The notes: generated from the letters alone by a model not told the origin. DNA of 35,263 nt from Bacteroidota bacterium (GCA_947476185.1 CANJPX010000032.1:1-35263), one strand, 5' to 3'. Shown: positions 8,866 through 16,791, counted from the stretch's first letter. A program made the numbers and translations.

Positions 8866-9465
8866 TTATTTTTTTGTTTCTTTCCAAGTTTTATACATAT
8901 CCTGTTGTTTTGGTCGGTCCTTTTCAATCTCCCGCAAGGGCTGACATTCTTTTAATGTTGAACGACAATCAGCAGGCAATTGCTGATATAATTTTGTGCC
9001 TTGTGTTTTCCATGCAATCATTTCTTCACTCACGTCCTTAACAACTTTACCGGGATTCCCGACAAACACTTTTCGTTCAGGAATTAAAGTATTTGCAGGA
9101 ACTAAACACAAAGCACCAATAATACAATTATCACCAACCACAACATCATCCATGATCACAGCATTCATGCCTACTAAAACATTTTTTCCAATTGTTCCCC
9201 CGTGGATGATTGCACCATGGCCAATGTGAGCAGCTTCTTTTAATAAAACCGTTGTTCCCGGAAACATATGAATGGTGCAATTCTCCTGAATATTACATCC
9301 ATCTTCAATAATTATTTGTCCCCAATCGCCTCGAATTGCTGCGCCGGGACCTACGTAAACATTTTTACCGATAATCACATTTCCTGTGACTGTTGCATTC
9401 GGATGTATGAATGCACTTTCATGTATGATCGGCTTGTAACCGTTGAACTCGAAGACGTTTGCCAT
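8866..9465 (-). CDS. paaY: PaaY-type hexapeptide-repeat thioesterase
   Basis: A 199-residue left-handed beta-helix protein of the gamma-carbonic-anhydrase-like family. Hexapeptide repeats run from about residue 20 to 140 (ATVTGNVIIGKNVYVGPGA, IGKNVLVGMNAVIMDDVVVG), with the His residues expected to bind metal (TIHMFPGT, HIGHGAIIHG). PaaY in characterised pathways is a thioesterase that hydrolyses ring-hydroxylated and other dead-end CoA esters to save the CoA pool. The position at the end of the paa genes supports PaaY over carnitine-operon CaiE, its close homologue. The C-terminal helical extension (CRSTLKECQPL...) is typical of the subfamily. Confidence 0.88.
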   Translation of the reverse strand: MANVFEFNGYKPIIHESAFIHPNATVTGNVIIGKNVYVGPGAAIRGDWGQIIIEDGCNIQENCTIHMFPGTTVLLKEAAHIGHGAIIHGGTIGKNVLVGMNAVIMDDVVVGDNCIIGALCLVPANTLIPERKVFVGNPGKVVKDVSEEMIAWKTQGTKLYQQLPADCRSTLKECQPLREIEKDRPKQQDMYKTWKETKK

Positions 9466-9471
9466 ATTTTT

Positions 9472-9497
9472 ACCGCAAAGACGCTAAGGCGCTATGC
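9472..9497. repeat. CGCAAAGA/CGCTAAGG/CGCTATGC octamer repeat between paaJ and paaY
   Basis: Three related 8-nt units follow ACC in the 44-bp gap between paaJ and paaY. Sequences of this type (ACCGCAAAGACGC...) occur as dispersed intergenic repeats in many bacterial genomes, to my memory. It shows no strong dyad and no gene-like content. Confidence 0.5.
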
Positions 9498-9509
9498 TTT
9501 TTTTATTTA

Positions 9510-10718
9510 TTAAACTCTCTCAATAATTACTGCATACCCTTGTCCGACTCCAATACATAATGTGACAAGTGCGTAACGTTTATTTTGTTCTTGCAATTCT
9601 ATGGAAGCAGAATTCAAAATTCTTGCACCGCTCATTCCCAAAGGATGTCCGAGTGCAATCGCTCCACCATTCGGGTTGATACGAGAATCATTATCAGCCA
9701 AACCGAAAGCACGCGTACAAGCTAAGGACTGTGCTGCAAAAGCTTCATTCAATTCAATGATATCAATATCATTCATTGTTAATCCGGCACGTTTTAATGC
9801 CATATGACTTGCTTCAACAGGACCAATCCCCATGATCCGAGGTTCAACACCTGCAACTCCACTTGAAACAATTCTGGCCCTTGGAACAAGGTTGTATTTT
9901 TTCACAGCATCTTCAGAAGCCAATAAAATTGCTATTGCGCCATCATTTAATCCGGAAGCATTTCCTGCAGTAACTGTACCGCCTTCTTTTTTAAAAGCGC
10001 CTTTTAATTTAGATAATCCTTCCATCGTTGTTTCTGGACGAATAAATTCATCTTTATCAAATATTTTCGGATCACCTTTCCGTTGAGGTATCTCCAACGC
10101 AACAATTTCTTTTGCAAATCGACCTTTCGCCTGTGCAGCAGTTGCTTTTTGCTGACTCCAAACTGCAAATTTATCCTGATCCTCTCTGCTGATCTTATCT
10201 CTATCAGCTAAATTTTCTGCTGTTTCACCCATTCCATCAACACCATACATCTCTTTCATTTTCGGATTGATGAATCTCCAACCAAATGATGAATCAAATA
10301 ATTGTTGATCACGACCAAATGCCGAAGTTGCTTTCGACATGACTAATGGTCCTCGGGTCATATTCTCCACACCACCTGCAATCATCAATTCTGCTTCGCC
10401 AACCATGATTGTTCGGGCAGCAGCCATAGAAGCGGATAATCCGGAGGCGCATAAACGATTCACTGTTTCACCGGGAACCTGAAAAGGCAAACCCGCCAAT
10501 AACAATGCCTGACGCGCGATATTGCGGTTATCTTCTCCCGCTTGATTAGCACATCCTAACAATACATCTGCAATTTGTTTTGCATCAATTGTTGGATTAC
10601 GTTTCATTAATTCTCTGATCACGAGAGCAGCAAGATCATCTGTACGGACAGTTGACAATGATCCTCCTAAATTTCCTATCGGAGTCCGAACTCCATCAAT
10701 AATAAATGCTTTTTTCAT
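9510..10718 (-). CDS. paaJ: 3-oxoadipyl-CoA / 3-oxo-5,6-dehydrosuberyl-CoA thiolase
   Basis: A 402-residue thiolase, the normal length for PaaJ/PcaF. The catalytic residues are all visible: Cys90 ([11 protein letters not shown]), His358 ([11 protein letters not shown]) and Cys388 (LCIGVGQG), together with the NEAFA motif. In the pathway it acts twice, cleaving 3-oxo-5,6-dehydrosuberyl-CoA and then 3-oxoadipyl-CoA to succinyl-CoA and acetyl-CoA. The ATG gives a start [15 protein letters not shown] that matches the family N-terminus. Context (between paaI and paaY) favours PaaJ over the beta-ketoadipate enzyme PcaF, which is nearly indistinguishable by sequence. Confidence 0.93.
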   Translation of the reverse strand: MKKAFIIDGVRTPIGNLGGSLSTVRTDDLAALVIRELMKRNPTIDAKQIADVLLGCANQAGEDNRNIARQALLLAGLPFQVPGETVNRLCASGLSASMAAARTIMVGEAELMIAGGVENMTRGPLVMSKATSAFGRDQQLFDSSFGWRFINPKMKEMYGVDGMGETAENLADRDKISREDQDKFAVWSQQKATAAQAKGRFAKEIVALEIPQRKGDPKIFDKDEFIRPETTMEGLSKLKGAFKKEGGTVTAGNASGLNDGAIAILLASEDAVKKYNLVPRARIVSSGVAGVEPRIMGIGPVEASHMALKRAGLTMNDIDIIELNEAFAAQSLACTRAFGLADNDSRINPNGGAIALGHPLGMSGARILNSASIELQEQNKRYALVTLCIGVGQGYAVIIERV

Positions 10719-10835
10719 AATCTAAGAATAACTAATTTTTACGAATTTACGAATCTATGTGCTTAAAACTATTTAAATATTATCCCGGTAAATGAACAAT
10801 TATTGAATTCAAAATTACCGAATCATTATCTTTAT

Positions 10836-11258
10836 TTATTTAACATTCCATTCTTTACTTGTCCGATAAACAGTTCCTTTAAAAAAAGCGACCTTCTCAT
10901 TTTTCTGATTAGAGATCTCGATGTGATAGGTTCCTGTTCTATTAGTAAGACTCAATTCTTTTGATTCACAGATAAGTTCATCATTCACATTTACGGCAAC
11001 TGCAAATGAGATCGAGCATTCCAATGCCACGCTTAATCTTCCATAAGCATTGGATGAAAATGCAAGTGCACTATCCGCAAAAGAAAAAGCGATTCCACCG
11101 TGAGCGATACCAAAGCCATTCACCATCTCCTCACGGATCTTCATTTTTAGAATGCAATGTCCTTCCTCCACCAAAACTTTTTGAATACCAAGCCACTCAC
11201 TGAATTTATCTTCAGTAAGCATCTTATCAATTATTTTATTTGCTGATTCTTTACTCAT
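10836..11258 (-). CDS. paaI: PaaI hotdog-fold thioesterase
   Basis: A 140-residue hotdog-fold acyl-CoA thioesterase of the PaaI family. The active-site block is NGFGIAHGGIAFSFADSALAF, with Asn47, His53 and Asp62 in the positions used by E. coli PaaI. It hydrolyses ring-hydroxylated phenylacetyl-CoA esters and so prevents CoA from being trapped when the pathway stalls. The length is typical. It lies between paaH and paaJ on the same strand, with gaps of about 110 bp on each side. Confidence 0.9.
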   Translation of the reverse strand: MSKESANKIIDKMLTEDKFSEWLGIQKVLVEEGHCILKMKIREEMVNGFGIAHGGIAFSFADSALAFSSNAYGRLSVALECSISFAVAVNVNDELICESKELSLTNRTGTYHIEISNQKNEKVAFFKGTVYRTSKEWNVK

Positions 11259-11369
11259 TAATTATAAAGTATAACTGCTTTGGTAATAGAAAATATTCAC
11301 TGAGTTCCATTGCATAATTTAAATCTACATAACCGAATTGGCTCTCCCTTTTTCAGTTAAACGGCAATC

Positions 11370-12554
11370 TTAATAAAACTTTTTATCATCTCTCACCATC
11401 ATCTTTAAAAGAATAGATGGGCGATAACGATCCTCATTATATAATTCGTACAGTACATCCAAAGAAGTATATACATTTTTTATACCTATTTCATCGGCCC
11501 ATTTCAATAATCCTTTCGGATAATTCACTCCTTTGGTCATTGCAAGATCAAGATCTTCTTTTGAAGCCAACTGTAAATACAAAGAATCAATTGCCTCATT
11601 GATCAACATACAAATAACCCGATTGAAAATATATTTACCTAATTCTTCATCTTGTTTTGGCTGAGGCAATACAATTCCATCAGCATAATTATAATATCCT
11701 CTACCGGATTTCTTTCCAAATAATTTTGCTTCGTACAAACGTTTTTGAGTCAGTGAAGGTTTTAATCTCGGCTCAAAGAAAAACTGCGTCCACACACTCT
11801 CTGTCACTTTAAAATTAATGTCGTTTCCAATAAAGTCCATCAATTCAAAAGGTCCCATTTTAAAACCTCCATATGTTTTTAAAGCCCAGTCAATGGTTGC
11901 AAAATCTGCCATCCCTTCTTCAAAGATCCGGATTGATTCGCCATAAAATGAACGTGCGACACGATTCACAATAAATCCGGGAGTATCTTTTGTAAGAACG
12001 GTAACCTTACCCCAGCTATCAATTATCTTTTTTGAATTTTCGGTAACACTTGCATCCGTCATGATACCCGGAATAATTTCAACAAGCGGCATTATTGGTG
12101 CGGGGTTAAAAAAATGAATTCCGATAACACGTTCCGCTTTTTTACAAGCAGAAGCAATGGAGGCAATCGATAAGGAAGAAGTGTTTGTAGCTAAAATACA
12201 ATCAGCTGAAACGATCGTTTCCAAATCGGAAAACAATTTTTGCTTCACATCAATATTTTCGATTATTGCTTCAATAACTAATCCGCAATTTTTAAATTCA
12301 TTCAAATCATTTGCAAATTGAGTGTTAGCAATAATGGATCTTACTTTTTCATCGGTGAGTTTTTGTTTCTCAACTAATTTTTTTAATGTATTAGCAAGAT
12401 CAATTTTTGCTTTATCCAAAGCTTGTAGGTTGTTATCGTAAACAACAACTTTATGACCGGCACTTGCTGCTACTTGAGCAATTCCGGCGCCCATCGCACC
12501 GGAGCCTACTATACCTATTTGGTTATTAGTTGTTAGTTGTTGGTTGTTAGACAT
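11370..12554 (-). CDS. paaH: 3-hydroxyadipyl-CoA dehydrogenase
   Basis: A 394-residue NAD-dependent 3-hydroxyacyl-CoA dehydrogenase. The Rossmann motif GIVGSGAMGAGIAQ is at residues 14-27. The catalytic pair is His147 (IGIHFFNPAP) and Glu159 (PLVEIIPG). Two C-terminal helical domains follow (GFIVNRVARSFYGE, and KGVNYPKGLLKWADEIG). It converts 3-hydroxyadipyl-CoA to 3-oxoadipyl-CoA. The length is between single-domain HADs and the longer (about 475-residue) proteobacterial PaaH. The first 12 residues, MSNNQQLTTNNQ, are not conserved family sequence: they are the translation of a 7-nt repeat arm (12526-12550). GGAG lies immediately before the ATG, too close to serve as a Shine-Dalgarno site. 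Confidence 0.92.
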   Translation of the reverse strand: MSNNQQLTTNNQIGIVGSGAMGAGIAQVAASAGHKVVVYDNNLQALDKAKIDLANTLKKLVEKQKLTDEKVRSIIANTQFANDLNEFKNCGLVIEAIIENIDVKQKLFSDLETIVSADCILATNTSSLSIASIASACKKAERVIGIHFFNPAPIMPLVEIIPGIMTDASVTENSKKIIDSWGKVTVLTKDTPGFIVNRVARSFYGESIRIFEEGMADFATIDWALKTYGGFKMGPFELMDFIGNDINFKVTESVWTQFFFEPRLKPSLTQKRLYEAKLFGKKSGRGYYNYADGIVLPQPKQDEELGKYIFNRVICMLINEAIDSLYLQLASKEDLDLAMTKGVNYPKGLLKWADEIGIKNVYTSLDVLYELYNEDRYRPSILLKMMVRDDKKFY

Positions 12555-12971
12555 CTCCTAATTTAATGTTTGATAATAATTAATAAATCCATTCAACAAC
12601 TTTTTGCAGGTTGTCGTGTTCTCTATTGACAATTTTAATGTTGGTTCATCAATATAATTTTGGTCAAATGCTAAATACAATTGCGTTTCCAATTCAAATA
12701 ATGAGCCTCTGCTAATGTAAAAAAACTGGATTGAATCTTTTGATTGATTACGCCCACAACCTTCTGCAATATTTGAAGGTATTGAGACAACGCATCTTCT
12801 TATTTGATTTGACAATCCTTATAATTCTTCTTTTGGAAATTGTTTTGTTAAATCGTAAACATGTTTCACTAATTTCCGACTTTCTTTCCAAACATCTAAA
12901 TCGTTGTATGCTTTATAACTCATATACTATTTTTACTTCCCAACAGCTAAAAACTAACAACCAGCAACTAA
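12526..12971. mobile_element. putative inverted-repeat cassette carrying an S23-type gene
   Basis: The left arm, 12526-12550, is TTAGTTG repeated with period 7. The right arm, 12947-12971, is its reverse complement at 21 of 25 positions. The arms enclose a four-helix-bundle gene (12558-12923) and fill exactly the space between the paaG stop (12973-12975) and the paaH start (12552-12554). In the mRNA the two arms could pair as a 25-bp stem with the S23 frame in the loop, the same plan as intervening sequences in 23S rRNA. There is no transposase, so if it moves it does so in trans. The mobile nature is my inference. Confidence 0.5.
12558..12923 (-). pseudogene. four-helix-bundle (S23 / 23S rRNA intervening-protein family) gene broken by one stop codon
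   Basis: Reading from the ATG at 12921-12923 gives a 121-codon frame of the usual S23 length. It begins MSYKAYNDLDVWKESRKLVK, which matches the family N-terminus, and continues to FPKEEL. Codon 35 is then TAA (12819-12821), exactly where the family has Tyr (EELYGLSNQ). The frame then continues without a shift as GLSNQIRRCVVSIPSNIAEG, the family signature, to TAG at 12558-12560. A single T-to-A change explains the break. The remaining 85-codon open frame from 12815 lacks helix 1 and has no known independent function. A sequencing error or readthrough is possible. It lies inside the inverted-repeat cassette between paaG and paaH. Confidence 0.85.
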
Positions 12972-12972
12972 C

Positions 12973-13749
12973 CTATTCTCCTTTAAAAACAGGTTTTCTC
13001 TTTTCTAAAAATGCATTTACGCCTTCATTATAGTCGTATGTAGAAGCAGCATGAACTTGCATGTCTCCTTCATATGTCAATTGGTCTATCAAATTATTTG
13101 ACATTGAAGTGTTCAACAATTTCTTTGTTAAGCCAAGACCTTTTGTAGGAAGTTCGGCAACTCTTTTTGCAATTTCCAAGGCTTCAATTTGCAAAACATT
13201 ATCTTCACTCACTTTATAGATCATTCCCATTTTCTCTGCTTCATGGGCCGATATTTTATCTCCCAACATCATTAATGCAGAAGCTTTTCCAAAACCGATC
13301 AAGCGGGGAAGAAAAAATGTACCACCACTATCCGGGATCAAACCGATCTTACTGAATGCCTGAATAAAAGCGACGGACGTAGCTGCGATCACAATATCAC
13401 AACATAGTGCAATGTTGGCACCCGCTCCGGCAGCAACACCATTTACAGCACAAACAACAGGCTTTTCAAGATTTCTTATTTTAAGAATTATCGGATTGTA
13501 ATGCTCACGGACAATTCTTTCAATCCCGGGTCCACTGGTATCCATCGCCTCCGAAAGATCTTGTCCGGCACAAAAAGCTTTGCCTGCACCTGTAATAAAT
13601 ACCGCGCGAACCATTTTATCAATAGCGGCCTTATCCAATGCATCTTGAAACTGCAATGCCATCTCACGATTAAAACTATTAAATTTATCGGGGCGATCAA
13701 GTATAATTTTCATCACACTTCCATCAATTTCGGATCTAATAAATGTCAT
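12973..13749 (-). CDS. paaG: ring-1,2-epoxyphenylacetyl-CoA isomerase (oxepin-CoA forming)
   Basis: A 258-residue crotonase-fold enzyme. It resembles E. coli PaaG along its length: LDRPDKFNSFN near the N-terminus, FCAGQDL (oxyanion-hole Ala-Gly at 61-62), VNGVAAGAGANIAL (103-115) and GLIPDSGGTFFLPR, with Asp140 in the place of the catalytic Asp of PaaG. The PaaF subgroup has Glu residues instead. It rearranges the 1,2-epoxide to oxepin-CoA and also isomerises unsaturated intermediates. Its gene lies between paaD and the S23 cassette. Its stop codon is one base from the cassette's right arm. Confidence 0.9.
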   Translation of the reverse strand: MTFIRSEIDGSVMKIILDRPDKFNSFNREMALQFQDALDKAAIDKMVRAVFITGAGKAFCAGQDLSEAMDTSGPGIERIVREHYNPIILKIRNLEKPVVCAVNGVAAGAGANIALCCDIVIAATSVAFIQAFSKIGLIPDSGGTFFLPRLIGFGKASALMMLGDKISAHEAEKMGMIYKVSEDNVLQIEALEIAKRVAELPTKGLGLTKKLLNTSMSNNLIDQLTYEGDMQVHAASTYDYNEGVNAFLEKRKPVFKGE

Positions 13750-13792
13750 AATTTATTTGTATTTATGTAAAGATAAAAAAATAATAGAATCC

Positions 13793-13815
13793 TCCCCCTG
13801 CCCCCTCCAAAGGGG
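13793..13815. repeat. C5-hairpin dispersed repeat, copy 1
   Basis: TCCCCCTGCCCCCTCCAAAG followed by GGG, between paaD and paaG. The C-run and the G-run can pair over a very small loop. It belongs to a family with further copies at 14417-14444, 14559-14583, 20594-20618 and 20687-20711. This copy has one change (CTCC for CTTC) and a shortened G-run. Confidence 0.75.
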
Positions 13816-13917
13816 TACATGCTCCGAAATCAAATATACTGATTTATAGATAAACATAATATATTCTTGCTACTAAAAGAAAGGAATATGCTCCACAAGA
13901 ACAAGATCAATAAGCAA

Positions 13918-14412
13918 TTATAAACATTTAAAATAATCGAAAGGCTCTTTACAATCAAGGCATCGGTATAAGGCTTTGCAGGCAGTGGAACCAAATTGAG
14001 ATATCATTTCAGTTTTTGTTGAACCACATTGAGGACATATTAATTCACGCGATTTTCCGAGTAGAACTTGTTTATCAAATGAAGAATGATCGGGAGGAGC
14101 AATGCCATATGCTCTTAATTTTTCTTTTGCTTCGTCAGAGATCCAATCAGTTGTCCAGGCAGGAGAAAAAACCAATTCTACTTTAACATTTCCAATGCCT
14201 ATTTCTTTGAGTTTGATCCTGATGTCATCCTCAATCACCCGCATTGCAGGACAACCGGTATACGTAGGAGTAATAATCACTTTACACAGATCATCCTCAA
14301 ATTTCACATCTTGTAAAATCCCAAGTTCGATAATATTTATTACAGGAATTTCCGGATCGGGGATCTCGGAAAGAAGTTTAAAAATTTGCTCTTTGGAATA
14401 TGTCTGTATCAT
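13918..14412 (-). CDS. paaD: phenylacetyl-CoA epoxidase maturation/assembly subunit PaaD
   Basis: A 164-residue protein of the PaaD/MIP18 (DUF59) family. The N-terminal block EIPDPEIPVINIIELGIL and TYTGCPAMRVIEDDI are characteristic. The C-terminus carries two CxxC pairs (CPQC and CLDC) for a zinc or iron-sulfur site. PaaD is required for epoxidase activity in vivo and is thought to act in metal or Fe-S delivery to the complex. The length equals that of E. coli PaaD. A copy of the C5-hairpin repeat lies 4 nt upstream of the ATG, and a 19-nt stretch spanning the start codon is duplicated at 14547-14565. Confidence 0.93.
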   Translation of the reverse strand: MIQTYSKEQIFKLLSEIPDPEIPVINIIELGILQDVKFEDDLCKVIITPTYTGCPAMRVIEDDIRIKLKEIGIGNVKVELVFSPAWTTDWISDEAKEKLRAYGIAPPDHSSFDKQVLLGKSRELICPQCGSTKTEMISQFGSTACKALYRCLDCKEPFDYFKCL

Positions 14413-14416
14413 GAAA

Positions 14417-14444
14417 TCCCCCTAGCTCCCTTTGTAAAGCGGGA
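14417..14444. repeat. C5-hairpin dispersed repeat, copy 2 (degenerate)
   Basis: Degenerate copy (TCCCCCTAGCTCCCTTTGTA followed by AAGCGGGA) directly upstream of the paaD start codon. A better copy lies 142 bp further on (14559-14583). Both are preceded by the identical 19-nt TGTATCATGAAATCCCCCT (14405-14423 and 14547-14565). Confidence 0.65.
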
Positions 14445-14487
14445 ATTGTTCTAAAAATAATTCAGCAAAAAAATGCACTTTGTATTT

Positions 14488-14510
14488 CATTCTGAGCGAT
14501 GTCGAAATCT
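14488..14510. repeat. CATTCTGAGCGATGTCGAAATCT dispersed-type element
   Basis: A 23-nt sequence of the CATTCTGAGCGNAGTCGAA type, between the two C5-hairpin copies in the paaC-paaD gap. A related inverse copy is at 31054-31075, and a palindromic relative is at 5735-5759. No other content is seen in the remaining gap (14445-14628). Confidence 0.55.
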
Positions 14511-14558
14511 ATTTTCTTTGAGCACATTTTTACATCCTACTATTCTTGTATCATGAAA

Positions 14559-14583
14559 TCCCCCTGCCCCCTTCAAAGGGGGA
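14559..14583. repeat. C5-hairpin dispersed repeat, copy 3
   Basis: A perfect copy, TCCCCCTGCCCCCTTCAAAG followed by GGGGA. It has a 7-bp stem CCCCCTT/AAGGGGG around a 2-nt centre. It lies 45 bp downstream of the paaC stop in the direction of transcription, so it could attenuate transcription into paaD or stabilise the paaABC message. Confidence 0.75.
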
Positions 14584-14628
14584 CACGCTTCGAAATATTA
14601 TTTAACTAAATAGATTCGTAATTCTTAT

Positions 14629-15387
14629 CTACCACTTTGCTCCAGGATATTCTCTATGAACATATTGCATTTCTGCCAACAGAAAACCCAAATACTCGGT
14701 ATGTTTTCCTTCTTTGCTTCCTTTTTGTTTGAACGTTGATGTTGGTATTTGTAAAGTAGCTTCAGCAATTACTTCTTTCACACGCTTTTCCCAGGCAGTT
14801 TTTACTTTATTCAGATCAGGTGCAAATCCTTCTTTGATCAACATGGCATCCACCTCATCCATATCGAACATTTCTGAAGTGAACATCCATAGATCATTCA
14901 ATCCACTTTGTAAACGTTCATGACTTTCAGTTGTTCCATCTCCTAATCGCAACATCCATTCAGTTGCATGTCGCAGATGATAGGTGATTTCTTTATGCGA
15001 CTTGACTGCAATTGCAGCAACGGTCTCATCTTTACTGTTTTTTAATTCTTCATATAAAAAAAACATATAGGTGTCGAACAAAAACTGACGTGCCATTGTA
15101 CTTGCGAAATCACCATTCGGTTGTTCAGTGATCAACAGATTACGAAATTCGCGTTCATCACGCAAGTATGCCAAGGCATCTTCATCGCGACCTTTACCTT
15201 CTGTTTGTCCGGCATAAGCTAAAAGAGATGTTGCATTACCAACAAAATCCAATGCAATATTAATTAATGCAATGTCCTCTTCTAAAATTGGTCCATGTCC
15301 GCACCATTCGGATAAACGGTGACCGATGATCAAACTACTATCACCTAAACGGAGTAAATATTGAAATTTTGCTTCTTGTATATTCAT
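14629..15387 (-). CDS. paaC: phenylacetyl-CoA epoxidase structural subunit PaaC
   Basis: A 252-residue ferritin-like helical subunit. It resembles E. coli PaaC throughout: YLLRLGDSSLIIGHRLSEWC at the start, RDEREFRNLLITEQPNGDFA, YHLRHATEWMLRLGDGT, and HTEYLGFLLAEMQYVHREYP at the end. PaaC pairs with the catalytic PaaA in the epoxidase core and is structural, lacking a functional diiron site in the characterised enzyme. It follows paaB by 73 bp on the same strand and precedes paaD by 216 bp of repeat-filled sequence. Confidence 0.95.
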   Translation of the reverse strand: MNIQEAKFQYLLRLGDSSLIIGHRLSEWCGHGPILEEDIALINIALDFVGNATSLLAYAGQTEGKGRDEDALAYLRDEREFRNLLITEQPNGDFASTMARQFLFDTYMFFLYEELKNSKDETVAAIAVKSHKEITYHLRHATEWMLRLGDGTTESHERLQSGLNDLWMFTSEMFDMDEVDAMLIKEGFAPDLNKVKTAWEKRVKEVIAEATLQIPTSTFKQKGSKEGKHTEYLGFLLAEMQYVHREYPGAKW

Positions 15388-15460
15388 AATAAAAAATTAA
15401 ATATTGTAAAATTGAAAAGTAAAAAAATGAAATTCAAACAATGAAATTTCAATCTTAAAC

Positions 15461-15748
15461 TTATAGATATTTTACTCCATCAGGAATTTTATAAAAAGTA
15501 GGATGACGATAAGGTTTATCATTCGAAGGTTCGAAAAATGCACCTTGATCTTCCGGGCTTGAGGCTGAGATCGCATTTGAAGGAACCACCCAAATACTAA
15601 TACCTTCGCTTCTGCGAGTATATACATCGCGTGCATTTTGAATTGCCATTTCAGCATCAGGAGCATGAACATTTCCAACATGCTTATGCGGAATACCAGG
15701 ATTACCTTGAACAAATACTTCCCAAACCGGCCATTGTGTATCTTCCAT
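15461..15748 (-). CDS. paaB: phenylacetyl-CoA epoxidase subunit PaaB
   Basis: A 95-residue small subunit of the epoxidase. Family marks are WPVWEVFVQGNPGIPHKHVG, the HAPDAEMAIQNARDVYTRR segment and SIWVVPSNAI. In the E. coli complex PaaB helps bridge the PaaAC heterodimers and supports electron delivery from PaaE. The length matches the family. It lies between paaA and paaC with gaps of about 100 and 73 bp. Confidence 0.95.
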   Translation of the reverse strand: MEDTQWPVWEVFVQGNPGIPHKHVGNVHAPDAEMAIQNARDVYTRRSEGISIWVVPSNAISASSPEDQGAFFEPSNDKPYRHPTFYKIPDGVKYL

Positions 15749-15849
15749 TTTTCTGTCGTTTATTTTTTGTTTTAATTTAAAATTGTTAAATATTAGTTTC
15801 TGATACTGGTTCTAATTCCATCGCATAGAAACAAATCAGTGAAATACAT

Positions 15850-16791
15850 TTATGCTATTTCTCTTTCTTTCGCTTGCTTTGCAGCGTATGCTGTTGCAGC
15901 CTCACGCACCCATCTTCCTTTTTTATCTGCCTCTACTCTATCCTTTAATCTTTTTGCATTGCATGGCCCATTTCCTTTTATTACTTCAAAAAATTCATCC
16001 CAATTAATTTCTCCATGCGTATAGTGTCCTGTTTTTTCATTAAATTTCATATCCTTATCAGGCACTTTCAATCCGATAAATTCTGCTTGAGGAACGGTTC
16101 TATCAATAAAACGCTCACGAATAGCATCATTACTTTCCAGCTTCACTTTCCAGCGCATCAATTGATCGCTGTTCGGAGATTTATCATCACTCGGTCCTAA
16201 CATCATCACAGCAGGCCACCACCAGCGGTTCAATGCATCTTGCGCCATTGCTTTTTGTTCAGGTGTACCTTGCGCCAAGGTCATCATAATTTCATATCCT
16301 TGTCGGTTATGAAAGCTTTCTTCCTTGCAAATACGAACCATGGCACGGGAATAGGGTCCATAAGAACCACGCGCCAATACTGTTTGGTTCATGATCGCAG
16401 CACCATCAACAAGCCATCCGATAGCTCCGATATCCGCCCAAGAAAGTGTAGGATAATTAAAGATGCTGGAATATTTAGCTTTGCCTGTATGCAATTGAGA
16501 TAATAATTCTGTTCTATCAACACCTAGTGTTTCTGCAGCACTATATAAATATAGACCATGTCCGCCTTCATCTTGCACCTTTGCCAACAAAATAGCTTTT
16601 CTCCGTAGATTAGGAGCACGCGTGATCCAATTTCCTTCAGGCAACATTCCAACAATTTCGGAGTGCGCATGCTGACTCATCATACGTATCAATTGTTTGC
16701 GATACGCTTCCGGCATCCAATCCTTAGGTTCTATTTTCTGACCTGCAGCAATTTTTGCTTCAAAGGCCACTAATTGTTTTGCGTCTTCCAT
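15850..16791 (-). CDS. paaA: phenylacetyl-CoA epoxidase catalytic subunit PaaA
   Basis: The 313-residue diiron catalytic subunit. It closely resembles E. coli Paa[61 protein letters not shown] (the Glu and His of an ExxH pair) and [11 protein letters not shown] (a second ExxH pair). It inserts one oxygen atom of O2 across C1-C2 of the ring of phenylacetyl-CoA. It is the first gene of the minus-strand paa run and is divergent from the secreted-protein pair at 17032. The 240-bp divergent gap holds two short palindromes close to the paaA start. Confidence 0.97.
   Translation of the reverse strand: MEDAKQLVAFEAKIAAGQKIEPKDWMPEAYRKQLIRMMSQHAHSEIVGMLPEGNWITRAPNLRRKAILLAKVQDEGGHGLYLYSAAETLGVDRTELLSQLHTGKAKYSSIFNYPTLSWADIGAIGWLVDGAAIMNQTVLARGSYGPYSRAMVRICKEESFHNRQGYEIMMTLAQGTPEQKAMAQDALNRWWWPAVMMLGPSDDKSPNSDQLMRWKVKLESNDAIRERFIDRTVPQAEFIGLKVPDKDMKFNEKTGHYTHGEINWDEFFEVIKGNGPCNAKRLKDRVEADKKGRWVREAATAYAAKQAKEREIA

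Noticed and set aside
8865..8927. Longer N-terminus for the unknown protein next to paaY
   Set aside because: It would overlap the conserved C-terminus of paaY by about 60 nt and begins with a Lys/Asn-rich stretch without family-like features. The ATG at 8864 is a natural start.
9510..10718. Acetyl-CoA acetyltransferase (AtoB) instead of PaaJ
   Set aside because: The catalytic motifs are shared by all thiolases, but the 402-residue length and the place between paaI and paaY favour PaaJ.
12731..13033. 100-codon plus-strand frame across the S23 cassette and the end of paaG
   Set aside because: It is antisense to the S23 pseudogene, the repeat arm and paaG, and its protein is just the translation of those. 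No family resemblance.
14102..14425. 107-codon plus-strand frame opposite paaD
   Set aside because: Fully antisense to paaD, whose identity is beyond doubt.
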